A stretch of DNA of 5,521 bases from Bacteroidales bacterium UBA2716 (GTDB taxonomy: Bacteria; Bacteroidota; Bacteroidia; Bacteroidales; UBA932): the NCBI GenBank assembly GCA_002354005.1, contig DEKS01000017.1, positions 1-5,521 on the forward strand, written 5' to 3'. Shown here piece by piece: positions 1-5,521 of this stretch (positions are counted from its first letter, which is position 1; each line of letters opens with the position of its first letter). The translations under genes and the position numbers were made by a program. The notes under the pieces are model-generated. The model saw nothing but the letters and a program-made list of their open reading frames with translations, was not told the DNA's origin and searched no databases.

Positions 1-719
1 GTTTTGGCATCTACAATCACTTCTGTCTTGTCCGGGTAATGGAGAATATAGTCCGGCCGCATGCGCTTGCCGCTGTCCTCGTTGTAAACGATGCTTCCCA
101 TGGCGTCCCGCAGCGTCTCTTCCCGGTCAAAGTCCCGGCCTTCCTCCATGCCCTCGTTCAGCAGCATGTTGTACAGGATGACCTCCCCCCAGGTACCCGC
201 CATCTTGTTCTGGCCTTTCAGGGCCGATGCCAGGTTGTCGGCCTTGGAACCAATGGCCTGCGTTTGGTCCTGCAGATGCTTCACGGCCTGCTCTACGGCC
301 GTTTTCAGGGTAGCGGTGCCTTCCGTCTGCGAGCGTTTTTGTGCGTCGAAGCTCTCCTGCATGGCCTTGAGGTCCTTGCCCAGCGGGCCCATGAGCGTCT
401 TGAAGGTCTCTTCCGCCTGGGCGTTCAGGGCCTCTTCCCGCTGTTTGAGCATTTTTTCCGTCTCTGCGCTCATCTGCGCCTTCACGGCCTCCAGCTGCTC
501 CCGGAAGGACTCCTTGAGCAACTGCTCCGACTTCTGGTACGCCTCCCGGTCCGCCTCCCGGAGCGCCTGGGCGTTCTTGAGCGCCTCCTGGCTGCGGATG
601 AGCGCGTTTTCCAGTGCATTGCAGGCCTTCACCTGCCGGGCGTGCATAATCAGGTAAGTAATGACGATGGCTGCCAGGAGCACAACCACGGCGATGACAA
701 TATAGAGGGTAGTATTCAT
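1..719 (-). CDS. rmuC: RmuC family DNA recombination protein, N-terminal part (cut by window edge)
   Basis: The first 239 residues are visible; the frame runs off the window still open. A hydrophobic segment at residues 5-24 (LYIVIAVVVLLAAIVITYLI) should anchor the protein in the membrane. It is followed by a long charged, Gln/Glu/Lys-rich coiled coil (about 28-150). The RmuC core then begins: LASALKGQNKMAGTWGEV at 163-180, EGMEEGRDFDRE at 189-200, RPDYILHYPD at 221-230 and VDAK at 236-239, matching the family pattern LxxALKGxxKxxGxWGE...RPD...VD(S/A)K. The family has a PD-(D/E)XK nuclease-like fold, and E. coli RmuC is linked to limiting recombination at inverted repeats; activity here is inferred from family. 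The ATG overlaps the stop of the upstream flavoprotein gene as ATGA, and there is no Shine-Dalgarno sequence, so translation is probably coupled. The family assignment is secure; the missing C-terminus holds the rest of the nuclease-like domain. Confidence 0.93.
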   Translation of the reverse strand, partial: MNTTLYIVIAVVVLLAAIVITYLIMHARQVKACNALENALIRSQEALKNAQALREADREAYQKSEQLLKESFREQLEAVKAQMSAETEKMLKQREEALNAQAEETFKTLMGPLGKDLKAMQESFDAQKRSQTEGTATLKTAVEQAVKHLQDQTQAIGSKADNLASALKGQNKMAGTWGEVILYNMLLNEGMEEGRDFDREETLRDAMGSIVYNEDSGKRMRPDYILHYPDKTEVIVDAK

Positions 720-1975
720 AGGCTTTTTGCAATGTTTTGGGCGCAGACGTACCCGGTGCTCCAGGCCGCCTGCAGGTTGAAGCCGCCGGTAATGGCGTCT
801 ATGTCAAGCACTTCGCCTGCAAAAAACAGGCCCGGGTGCCGCTTGCTTTCGAGGGTGGAGAGATTGACGTTGGAGAGGGCCACGCCGCCGGCAGTCACAA
901 ATTCTTCCCGGAATTTGCTTTTGCCGGAGAGGGGATAGCTGTCTGCGGTGAGGGTGGCCGTGAGCCGGTTCAGCCCCTTGGAGCCCAGTTCCGCCCAGCG
1001 CATGTCTTTGCGGAGGCCGGCGCGTTGCAGGAGGTGCTCCCACAGGCGCTGCTGCACCGGGTGCACGCTGGAAAGGAGCTTTTGCGGGTTCTCTGCTGCC
1101 ATTTCCCGGAGCTGTTCCCGCACCGCGTTCTCATTGGCGTTCAGCCAGTTAATGACCACGGTGCCCTTGTACTGGCATTCCGCCAAATACCGGGCGGCAT
1201 GGGCGGAGAGCTTGAGCGTGGCCGGACCGCTGAGCCCCCAGTCCGTGATGAGAAGGGGCCCGTTGGCCTTGAAAGAAGTGCCCGCAAGGCTCACGGATGC
1301 CTCCGTAACCAGCCCCATGAGGCTGCGAAGGGACGGGTCCGGCACGGTGAAGGTGAACAGGGAGGGGACAGTGGGGATCATTTCCAGCCCCAGACCCTCC
1401 AGGAACGGCAGTCCCTTGCCGGCGCCGCCCGTGGTAACTACCACGTAATCAAAGGGTTCGTTGTTTACAGTGTAATGAGATACACTCGCTTCGCTCGGTA
1501 TGACAGAGGGAGCATTCGGTATGACAGGGTTTGTCATACCGAGGCCCGAAGGACCGAGTGTATCTCTTACCGAAAGCACCGGAGTGCGGAGGCGGAGCTC
1601 CGCGCCCCGCATGCCGCGATCCAGGCAGCGGACAATGTCCAGGGCGTTTTGCGAGCGGGGAAACCAGCAGTGGTCCGGCTGTAGCACCAACGGAATGCCC
1701 TCGGCCTCAAACCAGCGGACGGTATCTTCCTCAGAAAAGGCCTTTAAGGCCCGCTGCAGCACGCGTTCTCCCCGCGGATAGGCCTCTCCCAGCGACCGGA
1801 TGCCCCGGAACGAATTGGTGAGGTTGCAGCGCCCGCCGCCCGTAATGGATAGTTTGGCCATGGGCTTGGGACCGGCCTCAAATAGCGTTATAGCCACCTC
1901 AGGTGCCATTCTCCTTAACTGAACGGCACAAAAACACCCGGCTGCGCCGGCTCCTATGATGGCAACGCGTTTCAT
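716..1975 (-). CDS. HI0933/YhiN-family FAD-dependent oxidoreductase with an in-frame palindromic repeat insertion
   Basis: A 419-residue flavoprotein of the HI0933-like (YhiN, 'aminoacetone oxidase family') group; the substrate is unknown. Visible motifs: the N-terminal dinucleotide-binding loop VAIIGAGAAGC (4-14), the family signature ITGGGRCNLTN (44-54), the second nucleotide-contact motif VVVTTGG (178-184), and the C-terminal FAD segment FAGEVLDIDAITGGFNLQAA (385-404). The start at 1975 puts the GxGxxG loop at the expected distance from the N-terminus; an in-frame ATG at 2203 would add 76 residues of non-family sequence lying inside the preceding gene. The start overlaps the upstream metallopeptidase stop as ATGA and has no Shine-Dalgarno sequence. 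Residues 136-168 come from a palindromic repeat (see 1472..1570) and read as Pro/Val/Ile/Ser-rich low-complexity sequence between strand TPVLS and the conserved strand FDYVVVTTGG. All cofactor motifs are intact, so the gene is probably functional. Confidence 0.92.
   Translation of the reverse strand: MKRVAIIGAGAAGCFCAVQLRRMAPEVAITLFEAGPKPMAKLSITGGGRCNLTNSFRGIRSLGEAYPRGERVLQRALKAFSEEDTVRWFEAEGIPLVLQPDHCWFPRSQNALDIVRCLDRGMRGAELRLRTPVLSVRDTLGPSGLGMTNPVIPNAPSVIPSEASVSHYTVNNEPFDYVVVTTGGAGKGLPFLEGLGLEMIPTVPSLFTFTVPDPSLRSLMGLVTEASVSLAGTSFKANGPLLITDWGLSGPATLKLSAHAARYLAECQYKGTVVINWLNANENAVREQLREMAAENPQKLLSSVHPVQQRLWEHLLQRAGLRKDMRWAELGSKGLNRLTATLTADSYPLSGKSKFREEFVTAGGVALSNVNLSTLESKRHPGLFFAGEVLDIDAITGGFNLQAAWSTGYVCAQNIAKSL
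1472..1570. repeat. REP/RPE-like palindromic repeat element inserted in frame in the flavoprotein gene
   Basis: The left arm (1472..1505) contains GAGATACACTCG and CTCGGTATGACA. The right arm (1532..1570), reverse-complemented, contains GAGATACACTCG and CCTCGGTATGACA. The arms differ only in the short middle part (CTTCG against GTCCTTCGGGC) and by one inserted T near the outer end. They flank about 26 bp holding an extra copy of the TCGGTATGACAG core. The outer ends pair as GTAA/TTAC, and counting from these gives 99 bp, exactly 33 codons. The core resembles palindromes of the type 'CTCGCTTCGCTCGGAATGACA' that I recall as dispersed repeats in bacterial genomes; this is recollection, not a search. 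No second copy lies in this window, so dispersal is inferred. Exact insertion borders cannot be set without an uninterrupted homologue. Confidence 0.85.
1495..1527. repeat. 21-bp-period direct repeat inside the palindromic element
   Basis: TCGGTATGACAG occurs at 1495..1506 and again at 1516..1527, a period of 21 bp (7 codons), so duplication of this unit keeps the reading frame. On the coding strand it gives two similar heptads, PVIPNAP and SVIPSEA. Both copies are complementary to the single inverted copy in the right arm, so the mRNA could pair in two alternative ways. Confidence 0.8.
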
Positions 1976-2385
1976 CGGATTCGGTAGGTGCGAAGTTCTT
2001 TTTCCAGTTCCCGGTGTCCCGGGCAAACCGTCTCCAGCAGGGCATGGAAACGGGGACCGTGGTTCATCTCCTTGAGGTGGCAGAGCTCGTGCAGCATCAC
2101 GTAGTCCTGCAGGCGCTCCGGAAGCGTTAAAAGCCTGAGATTCAGGTTGATGTTCCCTTTTACCGAGCAGCTTCCCCAGTTGCTCACATTGTTTTTGATG
2201 CACACGCGCGCATACGTGAACCCATGCGCTGCGGCCAGCTCCTGCAGGCGAGCGGGCAGTTCTGCCTTGGCCCGGGTACGGAGCGCCTCCACCTCGGGCC
2301 CGGCAGGGGCTTTCCGGCGTACGCGCCGTTTGGGTTGGAGATAGTAAAAGAGCCCCGACAGGGGATTGAAGAACAGCCTAGTCAT
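1972..2385 (-). CDS. YgjP-like (DUF45, SprT-like) zinc metallopeptidase
   Basis: A 137-residue protein with the zincin signature HELCH at 99-103 and a third likely ligand, H109, in NHGPRF, as in the YgjP/DUF45 family (PF01863). The family core precedes it: NWGSCSVKGNINLNLRL (69-85) followed by LPERLQDYVML. Family knowledge predicts a zinc-dependent hydrolase with E100 as catalytic base; the physiological substrate is not known. It is short for the family (E. coli YgjP is about 167 residues, many relatives above 200) and has only a basic leader (PKRRVRRK, 18-25) before the core. The ATG at 2385 overlaps the CNNM gene by 8 nt and has a good Shine-Dalgarno sequence inside the end of that gene. 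An in-frame ATG further upstream (2574) would add low-complexity sequence antisense in character to the family and lies wholly inside the CNNM gene, so I reject it. There is no signal peptide, so it is probably cytoplasmic. Confidence 0.88.
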   Translation of the reverse strand: MTRLFFNPLSGLFYYLQPKRRVRRKAPAGPEVEALRTRAKAELPARLQELAAAHGFTYARVCIKNNVSNWGSCSVKGNINLNLRLLTLPERLQDYVMLHELCHLKEMNHGPRFHALLETVCPGHRELEKELRTYRIR

Positions 2386-3460
2386 CGTCCTCCTCCGGAA
2401 GCACGATTTGTTTGTACTGCTTCTGGCGTTTGAGCCAGCGGTCCTTGGCATACTGCTGCATGTCCGTGACGGTGTCGTTTTCGTCGATGATTTCCATGCC
2501 CAGGATGGTCTCGATGATGTCTTCCAGCGTGATGATGCCCTGGAAGCAGCCGTAATCGTCAATGATGAGGGCAATCTGGTCTTTGGTGCGCAGGAGGCTT
2601 TCCCAGACGTCGCTCACCGAGGTTTCCTCATGGAAGGCGGCGATTTTTCGCTTGATGCTGCGAAGCCGCGTATCGAATTTATCCTCCGTCAGGTACTCCA
2701 GGACGTCGTTGCGCATCACATAGCCGGTGATGAATTCCGGGGAGTCTGAATAGACGGGGATGCGGGAGTTGTGGGAGAGTTCCTGCTGTTTGTAGAACTG
2801 CCGCACAGTGATATTTTCCGAGGCAATGTTGGCCACGATGCGCGGGGTCATCACCTCGTAGGCTTTGATATCGTCCAGCTTGATAATGTTCTGGATGACT
2901 TTGTTTTCACTGTTGTCCAGCACGCCTTCTTCCTCGCCGATGTTGGCCATGGCGCTTACTTCCTCACGCGAGATGGCGGTGTCCGGTTCCTCGTCCGAGA
3001 TGCTGTTGTGCAGCTTTTCAATGATCCAGACAACGGGATAGAGCAGGTACACCAGCAGCTGCATGATTTTGGCCAGCCACAAAAGGTCTTTCCAATGGGA
3101 CGTGCCGATGCTTTTGGGGAGGATTTCCGAGAATACCAGGATAAGGAGGGTCATTGCGGCGCTGATGATGCCGAACCAGTGCTCTCCCGAAAGGAGGGTG
3201 GCCTGGTGACCCACCGCCGCCGCGCCCAGCGTATTGGCAATGGTGTTGAGCGAGAGGATGGCGCTGAGGGGGCGGTCCGGATCCTGCTTCATGCGCAGGA
3301 ACAGGGCTGCATTCCGGTCTCCATCGTCCTGCTTCATGGTGATGTAGGAGATGGGGGTGGACATGAGTACCGACTCCAGCAACGAGCACAAAAAGGAGAT
3401 GCCCATTGTAAGAAGAAGGTAAAAAATTAACAGCGCCATAAATACGTTCAATAGAAACAT
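2378..3460 (-). CDS. CNNM (DUF21) and CBS-pair membrane protein, hemolysin-like/CorC-type
   Basis: A 360-residue integral membrane protein. The DUF21/CNNM transmembrane domain covers about residues 1-150, with hydrophobic segments near 3-27, 66-90, 95-113 and 124-147, the conserved LNTIANTLGAAAVG (71-84) and SEILPKSIGT (111-120). A CBS pair follows: VMTPR (203-207) and SRIPVYSDS (232-240) in the first, QIALIIDDYGCFQGIITLED (295-314) in the second. Family members are linked to Mg2+ (or Co2+) export and homeostasis, with the CBS pair sensing nucleotide; transport by this protein is inference. The protein ends soon after the CBS pair, so the C-terminal CorC_HlyC domain of larger relatives is absent. 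The start at 3460 is the longest possible, but a second ATG (M8, at 3439) may be used because the likely -7 promoter box abuts the first ATG. It is first gene of the leftward operon. The name 'hemolysin' is historical and does not imply toxin activity. Confidence 0.92.
   Translation of the reverse strand: MFLLNVFMALLIFYLLLTMGISFLCSLLESVLMSTPISYITMKQDDGDRNAALFLRMKQDPDRPLSAILSLNTIANTLGAAAVGHQATLLSGEHWFGIISAAMTLLILVFSEILPKSIGTSHWKDLLWLAKIMQLLVYLLYPVVWIIEKLHNSISDEEPDTAISREEVSAMANIGEEEGVLDNSENKVIQNIIKLDDIKAYEVMTPRIVANIASENITVRQFYKQQELSHNSRIPVYSDSPEFITGYVMRNDVLEYLTEDKFDTRLRSIKRKIAAFHEETSVSDVWESLLRTKDQIALIIDDYGCFQGIITLEDIIETILGMEIIDENDTVTDMQQYAKDRWLKRQKQYKQIVLPEEDDD
2389..2396 (-). promoter_or_regulatory. 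Shine-Dalgarno sequence for the YgjP-like gene
   Basis: On the minus strand GGAGGAGG sits 3 nt before the ATG at 2385 (6 nt from the leading GGAGG core). It is made from the codons for the acidic tail (PEEDDD) of the upstream CNNM protein. It is the only strong Shine-Dalgarno match before any start in this window and supports the choice of start at 2385. Confidence 0.65.
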
Positions 3461-3461
3461 G

Positions 3462-3469
3462 CAAATTTA
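3462..3469 (-). promoter_or_regulatory. Candidate -7 box for the leftward operon
   Basis: Read leftward it is TAAATTTG, an exact match to the Bacteroidota -7 consensus TAnnTTTG. Its last base is 1 nt from the ATG at 3460, so transcription would start at or just inside that codon. This favours initiation at the next ATG (3439) or implies another promoter. Confidence 0.55.
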
Positions 3470-3483
3470 CGGAAATTTTTCCG

Positions 3484-3491
3484 TATTTTTG
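3484..3491 (+). promoter_or_regulatory. Candidate -7 box for serB
   Basis: TATTTTTG is an exact match to TAnnTTTG. It ends 6 nt before the serB ATG at 3498, so the transcript would have almost no leader. This excludes the upstream in-frame ATG at 3459 as the start if the box is used. Confidence 0.6.
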
Positions 3492-3497
3492 CATATT

Positions 3498-4736
3498 ATG
3501 AAAGAAGAACAGATACTCATCCGTATTTCCGGCGAGGACAGAGTCGGACTCACCGCATCCATTATGGCCATTCTGGCCAAGTACGACGCCCAAATCCTGG
3601 ACTTTGGCCAGGCCGTCATCCACAATACCCTTTCCATGGGCATCCTCATCCGTATCGATGAAGCCCATTCCGGCCAGGTGATGAAGGAACTCCTTTTCAA
3701 GACCACGGAGCTGGGCAGCATCAGCATTGGCTTTGCGCCCATCTCGGACGACGATTATGAGGCCTGGGCCGGCCGCCAGGGCCGCAACCGCTACATCCTC
3801 ACCATCATCGGCCGGAGCCTGAGCGCCGCACAAATTCATGCCGCCACGGAGGTAATTAGCCGCTATGGCCTCAATATCGACGCCATCAAACGTCTTACGG
3901 GCCGCATGAGTATCAAGCATCCGGAAAAGAACGTGCGTGCCTGCGTGGAGTTTTCGCTCCGCGGCTTTCTTTCGGAAGAGCAAAGGAAGGCCCTCCAGCA
4001 GGACCTGATGACCATGGGCACGGAGGCCGGCATGGACTTCTCCTTCCAGAAGGACGATATGTACCGCCGCATGCGCCGCCTCATCTGCTTCGATATGGAC
4101 TCTACGCTCATCCAGGCGGAGTGCATCGACGAACTGGCCCGCCGCCACGGCGTGTACGACCAGGTGGCCGCCATTACGGAAAGCGCCATGCGCGGAGAAA
4201 TCGACTTCAAGGAAAGCTTCACCAAACGCGTGGCGTTGCTTAAGGGCCTGGACGTGAGCGTGATGCGGGACATCGCAGAGCACCTGCCCATCACGGAAGG
4301 CACGGACCGCCTGATGAGCGTCCTCAAAACCTGCGGCTACAAGATTGCCATCCTCAGCGGCGGATTCACGTTCTTCGGGGAGTATCTCCAGCGCAAATAT
4401 GGCATTGACTATGTCTATGCCAACGAACTGGAAGTAGGCGAGGACGGCAAACTTACCGGCCGCTACGTAGGCGAGGTGGTGGACGGCCGCCGCAAGGCAG
4501 ACCTCCTGCGCCTGATTGCCCAGACGGAAAAGGTGAATATCGCCCAGACCATCGCCGTCGGGGACGGCGCCAACGACCTCCCCATGCTCAACGAGGCCGG
4601 CCTGGGCATCGCCTTCCACGCCAAGCCGCGCGTCAAGGCCAATGCCCGTCAGAGCATTAGCACCATTGGCCTGGATGGCGTGCTGTATTTTATCGGCTTT
4701 AAGGATTCCCATCTGGGAGAACAGGGCAAGCTATGA
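3498..4736 (+). CDS. serB: Phosphoserine phosphatase SerB with tandem N-terminal ACT domains
   Basis: A 412-residue enzyme predicted to hydrolyse O-phospho-L-serine to L-serine, the last step of the phosphorylated serine pathway, in the cytoplasm. Two ACT-like domains come first (about 4-80, beginning ILIRISGEDRVGLTASIMA, and about 97-180); in this family ACT domains are thought to bind amino acids and tune activity. The HAD phosphatase follows with all motifs present: FDMDSTLIQAECIDELA (198-214; nucleophile D199, acid/base D201, substrate-contact E208), motif II SGGF (287-290), motif III K333 and motif IV GDGANDLPML (355-364; D356, D360 for Mg2+). The length matches Bacteroidota ACT-SerB proteins. 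The ATG at 3498 is chosen because it directly precedes the ACT strand and lies just after the -7 box; the ATG at 3459 lies upstream of that box. No Shine-Dalgarno sequence is seen. The stop overlaps the next gene's ATG, so the two are probably co-translated. Confidence 0.96.
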   Translation: MKEEQILIRISGEDRVGLTASIMAILAKYDAQILDFGQAVIHNTLSMGILIRIDEAHSGQVMKELLFKTTELGSISIGFAPISDDDYEAWAGRQGRNRYILTIIGRSLSAAQIHAATEVISRYGLNIDAIKRLTGRMSIKHPEKNVRACVEFSLRGFLSEEQRKALQQDLMTMGTEAGMDFSFQKDDMYRRMRRLICFDMDSTLIQAECIDELARRHGVYDQVAAITESAMRGEIDFKESFTKRVALLKGLDVSVMRDIAEHLPITEGTDRLMSVLKTCGYKIAILSGGFTFFGEYLQRKYGIDYVYANELEVGEDGKLTGRYVGEVVDGRRKADLLRLIAQTEKVNIAQTIAVGDGANDLPMLNEAGLGIAFHAKPRVKANARQSISTIGLDGVLYFIGFKDSHLGEQGKL

Positions 4737-5521
4737 GGAAAAAAGGACTGACAGCCATCCTGTGTGCCCTTTTGGTGGCGTTTCCGCTGGGGGCGGTGTT
4801 TCAGGAAGACAGCCTGAACCATACGCTCACGGTGCTGCTGATGGAGCTCAAGGAAAGCTATGCCAACCTGATTCGTATCAGCGGAAGCGCCGAAAAACGC
4901 ATCCAGGAGCAGCACGAAAAACTGGCGTCGCTGGTGGACGAGTGCAATGAGCTCTCCGTCATGCTGTATTCGCAGGCCTCGGAGAACACCTTCGACCTTA
5001 CGTTTGCGCTCAACGAGATTACCAAGCAATACGAGCGTTTCAAGGGCCAGAACACCCCGTACGCGGAAATCAAGGCCACATTGACGGCGGAGATGGACCG
5101 CTACAACCGCCTGGTGCAGACCCTCCGGAAAATGCCGCCGGAGCGCACGGCGGAGCAAATCGCCCAGAAAAGGGACATCGCCGTTGCGCTAGACTCTGCA
5201 TCCTTGGCGCTGGCACAGGCCGATACGGTTCATACAGAGGTGCTTACGCCGGAATTCGTCCGGGATTCGCTGGTGCTCCGGATGGACGACGCCACCATCG
5301 CCATGCGCGACAGCTGCCTGTACGTGGCGGAACAGATTGTGGCCTATTACTGGCAGCAGCTCCAGCAGATAGACAAGGACAACGAGTATTATGCCCAGAC
5401 GGACGAACTCCTGCGCAGCGCCTATGACTATGCCCAGGACCGCTATGCGGCCGTCCAGGAAAAGCTCTTTGTGGAAGGGCAGGGGAATTACTTCAAGATT
5501 CTCAAGCGCCTGCCGTTCCGC
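4733..5521 (+). CDS. Exported helical (coiled-coil) protein of unknown function, N-terminal part (cut by window edge)
   Basis: 263 residues are visible, open to the end of the window. The start is MRKKGLTAILCALLVAFPLG, a typical Sec signal peptide or N-terminal anchor: a basic n-region, a hydrophobic core at 6-20, and a possible cleavage after LGA (19-21). There is no lipobox around C11. The rest is strongly helical, rich in Glu, Gln, Lys, Leu and Ala, with heptad-like stretches (about 28-75 and 100-145) and aromatic-rich helices near 205-245 (for example VAYYWQQLQQ); the visible end has FKILKRLPFR. No catalytic motif is seen. I do not recognise the family securely. An extracytoplasmic helical domain before a membrane domain would fit MscK-like channels, FUSC/YccS-like proteins or some sensor proteins, but the deciding C-terminus is missing. 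The ATG overlaps the serB stop by 4 nt (ATGA), so expression is tied to serB. Codon use resembles its neighbours. Confidence 0.85.
   Translation, partial: MRKKGLTAILCALLVAFPLGAVFQEDSLNHTLTVLLMELKESYANLIRISGSAEKRIQEQHEKLASLVDECNELSVMLYSQASENTFDLTFALNEITKQYERFKGQNTPYAEIKATLTAEMDRYNRLVQTLRKMPPERTAEQIAQKRDIAVALDSASLALAQADTVHTEVLTPEFVRDSLVLRMDDATIAMRDSCLYVAEQIVAYYWQQLQQIDKDNEYYAQTDELLRSAYDYAQDRYAAVQEKLFVEGQGNYFKILKRLPFR

Larger units (their letters stand above)
3459..3494. promoter_or_regulatory. Palindromic divergent promoter region
   Basis: A 36-bp imperfect palindrome with no spacer. The left arm ATGCAAATTTACGGAAAT matches the reverse complement of the right arm, ATGCAAAAATACGGAAAA, at 15 of 18 positions. 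It fills nearly all of the gap between the divergent CNNM and serB genes, and each arm carries one Bacteroidota-type -7 box. I found no clear -33 TTTG for either direction; each would fall about on the opposite -7 box. It could also be a binding site for a dimeric regulator. Confidence 0.65.

Noticed and set aside
1472..1570. The inverted repeat as a transcription terminator or CRISPR-like unit.
   Set aside because: It lies inside an intact open reading frame, has no following U-tract, and has no spacer-repeat array structure.
1472..1570. The inverted repeat as the ends of an insertion sequence.
   Set aside because: The arms enclose only about 26 bp, with no transposase gene; it is at most a non-autonomous palindromic element.
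39..1684. Long plus-strand open frames opposite rmuC and the flavoprotein gene (39..938 and 737..1684).
   Set aside because: They mirror genes with clear family motifs on the minus strand, overlap each other, and show biased Leu/Arg/His-rich composition with no recognisable domain.
1976..2203. N-terminal extension of the flavoprotein to an ATG at 2203.
   Set aside because: It lies entirely inside the metallopeptidase gene, and the Rossmann loop would no longer be N-terminal; the ATG at 1975 fits the family.
2378..3460. The 'hemolysin' label as evidence of a toxin.
   Set aside because: The CNNM-CBS architecture points to a metal-ion membrane protein; the name is a historical annotation carried from TlyC/HlyC-type relatives.
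3018..4712. A 564-codon open frame on the minus strand opposite serB and into the CNNM gene.
   Set aside because: It is antisense to two well-supported genes; its His/Ala/Gly/Val-rich translation has no domain logic and is typical of the antisense frame of a GC-rich gene.

Overview
The window looks like Bacteroidota, probably Bacteroidales. Evidence: both promoters in the single non-coding gap match the Bacteroidota -7 consensus TAnnTTTG, most starts have no Shine-Dalgarno sequence, and the tandem ACT-SerB and the short CNNM-CBS protein fit that phylum. The DNA is GC-rich by eye, which suits an Alistipes-like or uncultured gut lineage better than classical Bacteroides. Species cannot be read from the window.

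Layout: about 99% is coding, in two divergent blocks either side of a 37-bp gap (3461..3497). The leftward block, in order of transcription, is a CNNM/CBS membrane protein (3460 to 2378), a YgjP-like zinc metallopeptidase (2385 to 1972), an HI0933-family flavoprotein (1975 to 716) and rmuC (719 to beyond base 1). Every junction overlaps, by 8, 4 and 4 nt, so this is very likely one translationally coupled operon. The rightward block is serB (3498 to 4736), overlapped by 4 nt by an exported helical protein of unknown function (4733 to beyond 5521). No stretch of 300 bases lacks a gene. I saw no RNA gene, insertion sequence, CRISPR array or terminator.

Two things stand out. First, the flavoprotein gene carries a palindromic repeat of about 99 bp (1472..1570) that is exactly 33 codons long. 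It leaves the frame open and adds a low-complexity Val/Ile/Pro/Ser-rich segment just before a conserved strand. It resembles REP-like or Rickettsia-palindromic-element-like DNA caught inside a protein gene, and it encodes a similar peptide on the opposite strand. Second, the divergent promoter is a 36-bp imperfect palindrome (15 of 18 positions paired) with one -7 box in each arm, set so that polymerase bound for one direction should block the other.

The genes have housekeeping or membrane roles: serine synthesis (SerB), a probable metal-ion membrane protein (CNNM), a predicted zinc peptidase, a flavoprotein and a DNA-maintenance protein (RmuC). I see no defence or mobile gene cargo. The novelty is in the repeat and the promoter architecture.
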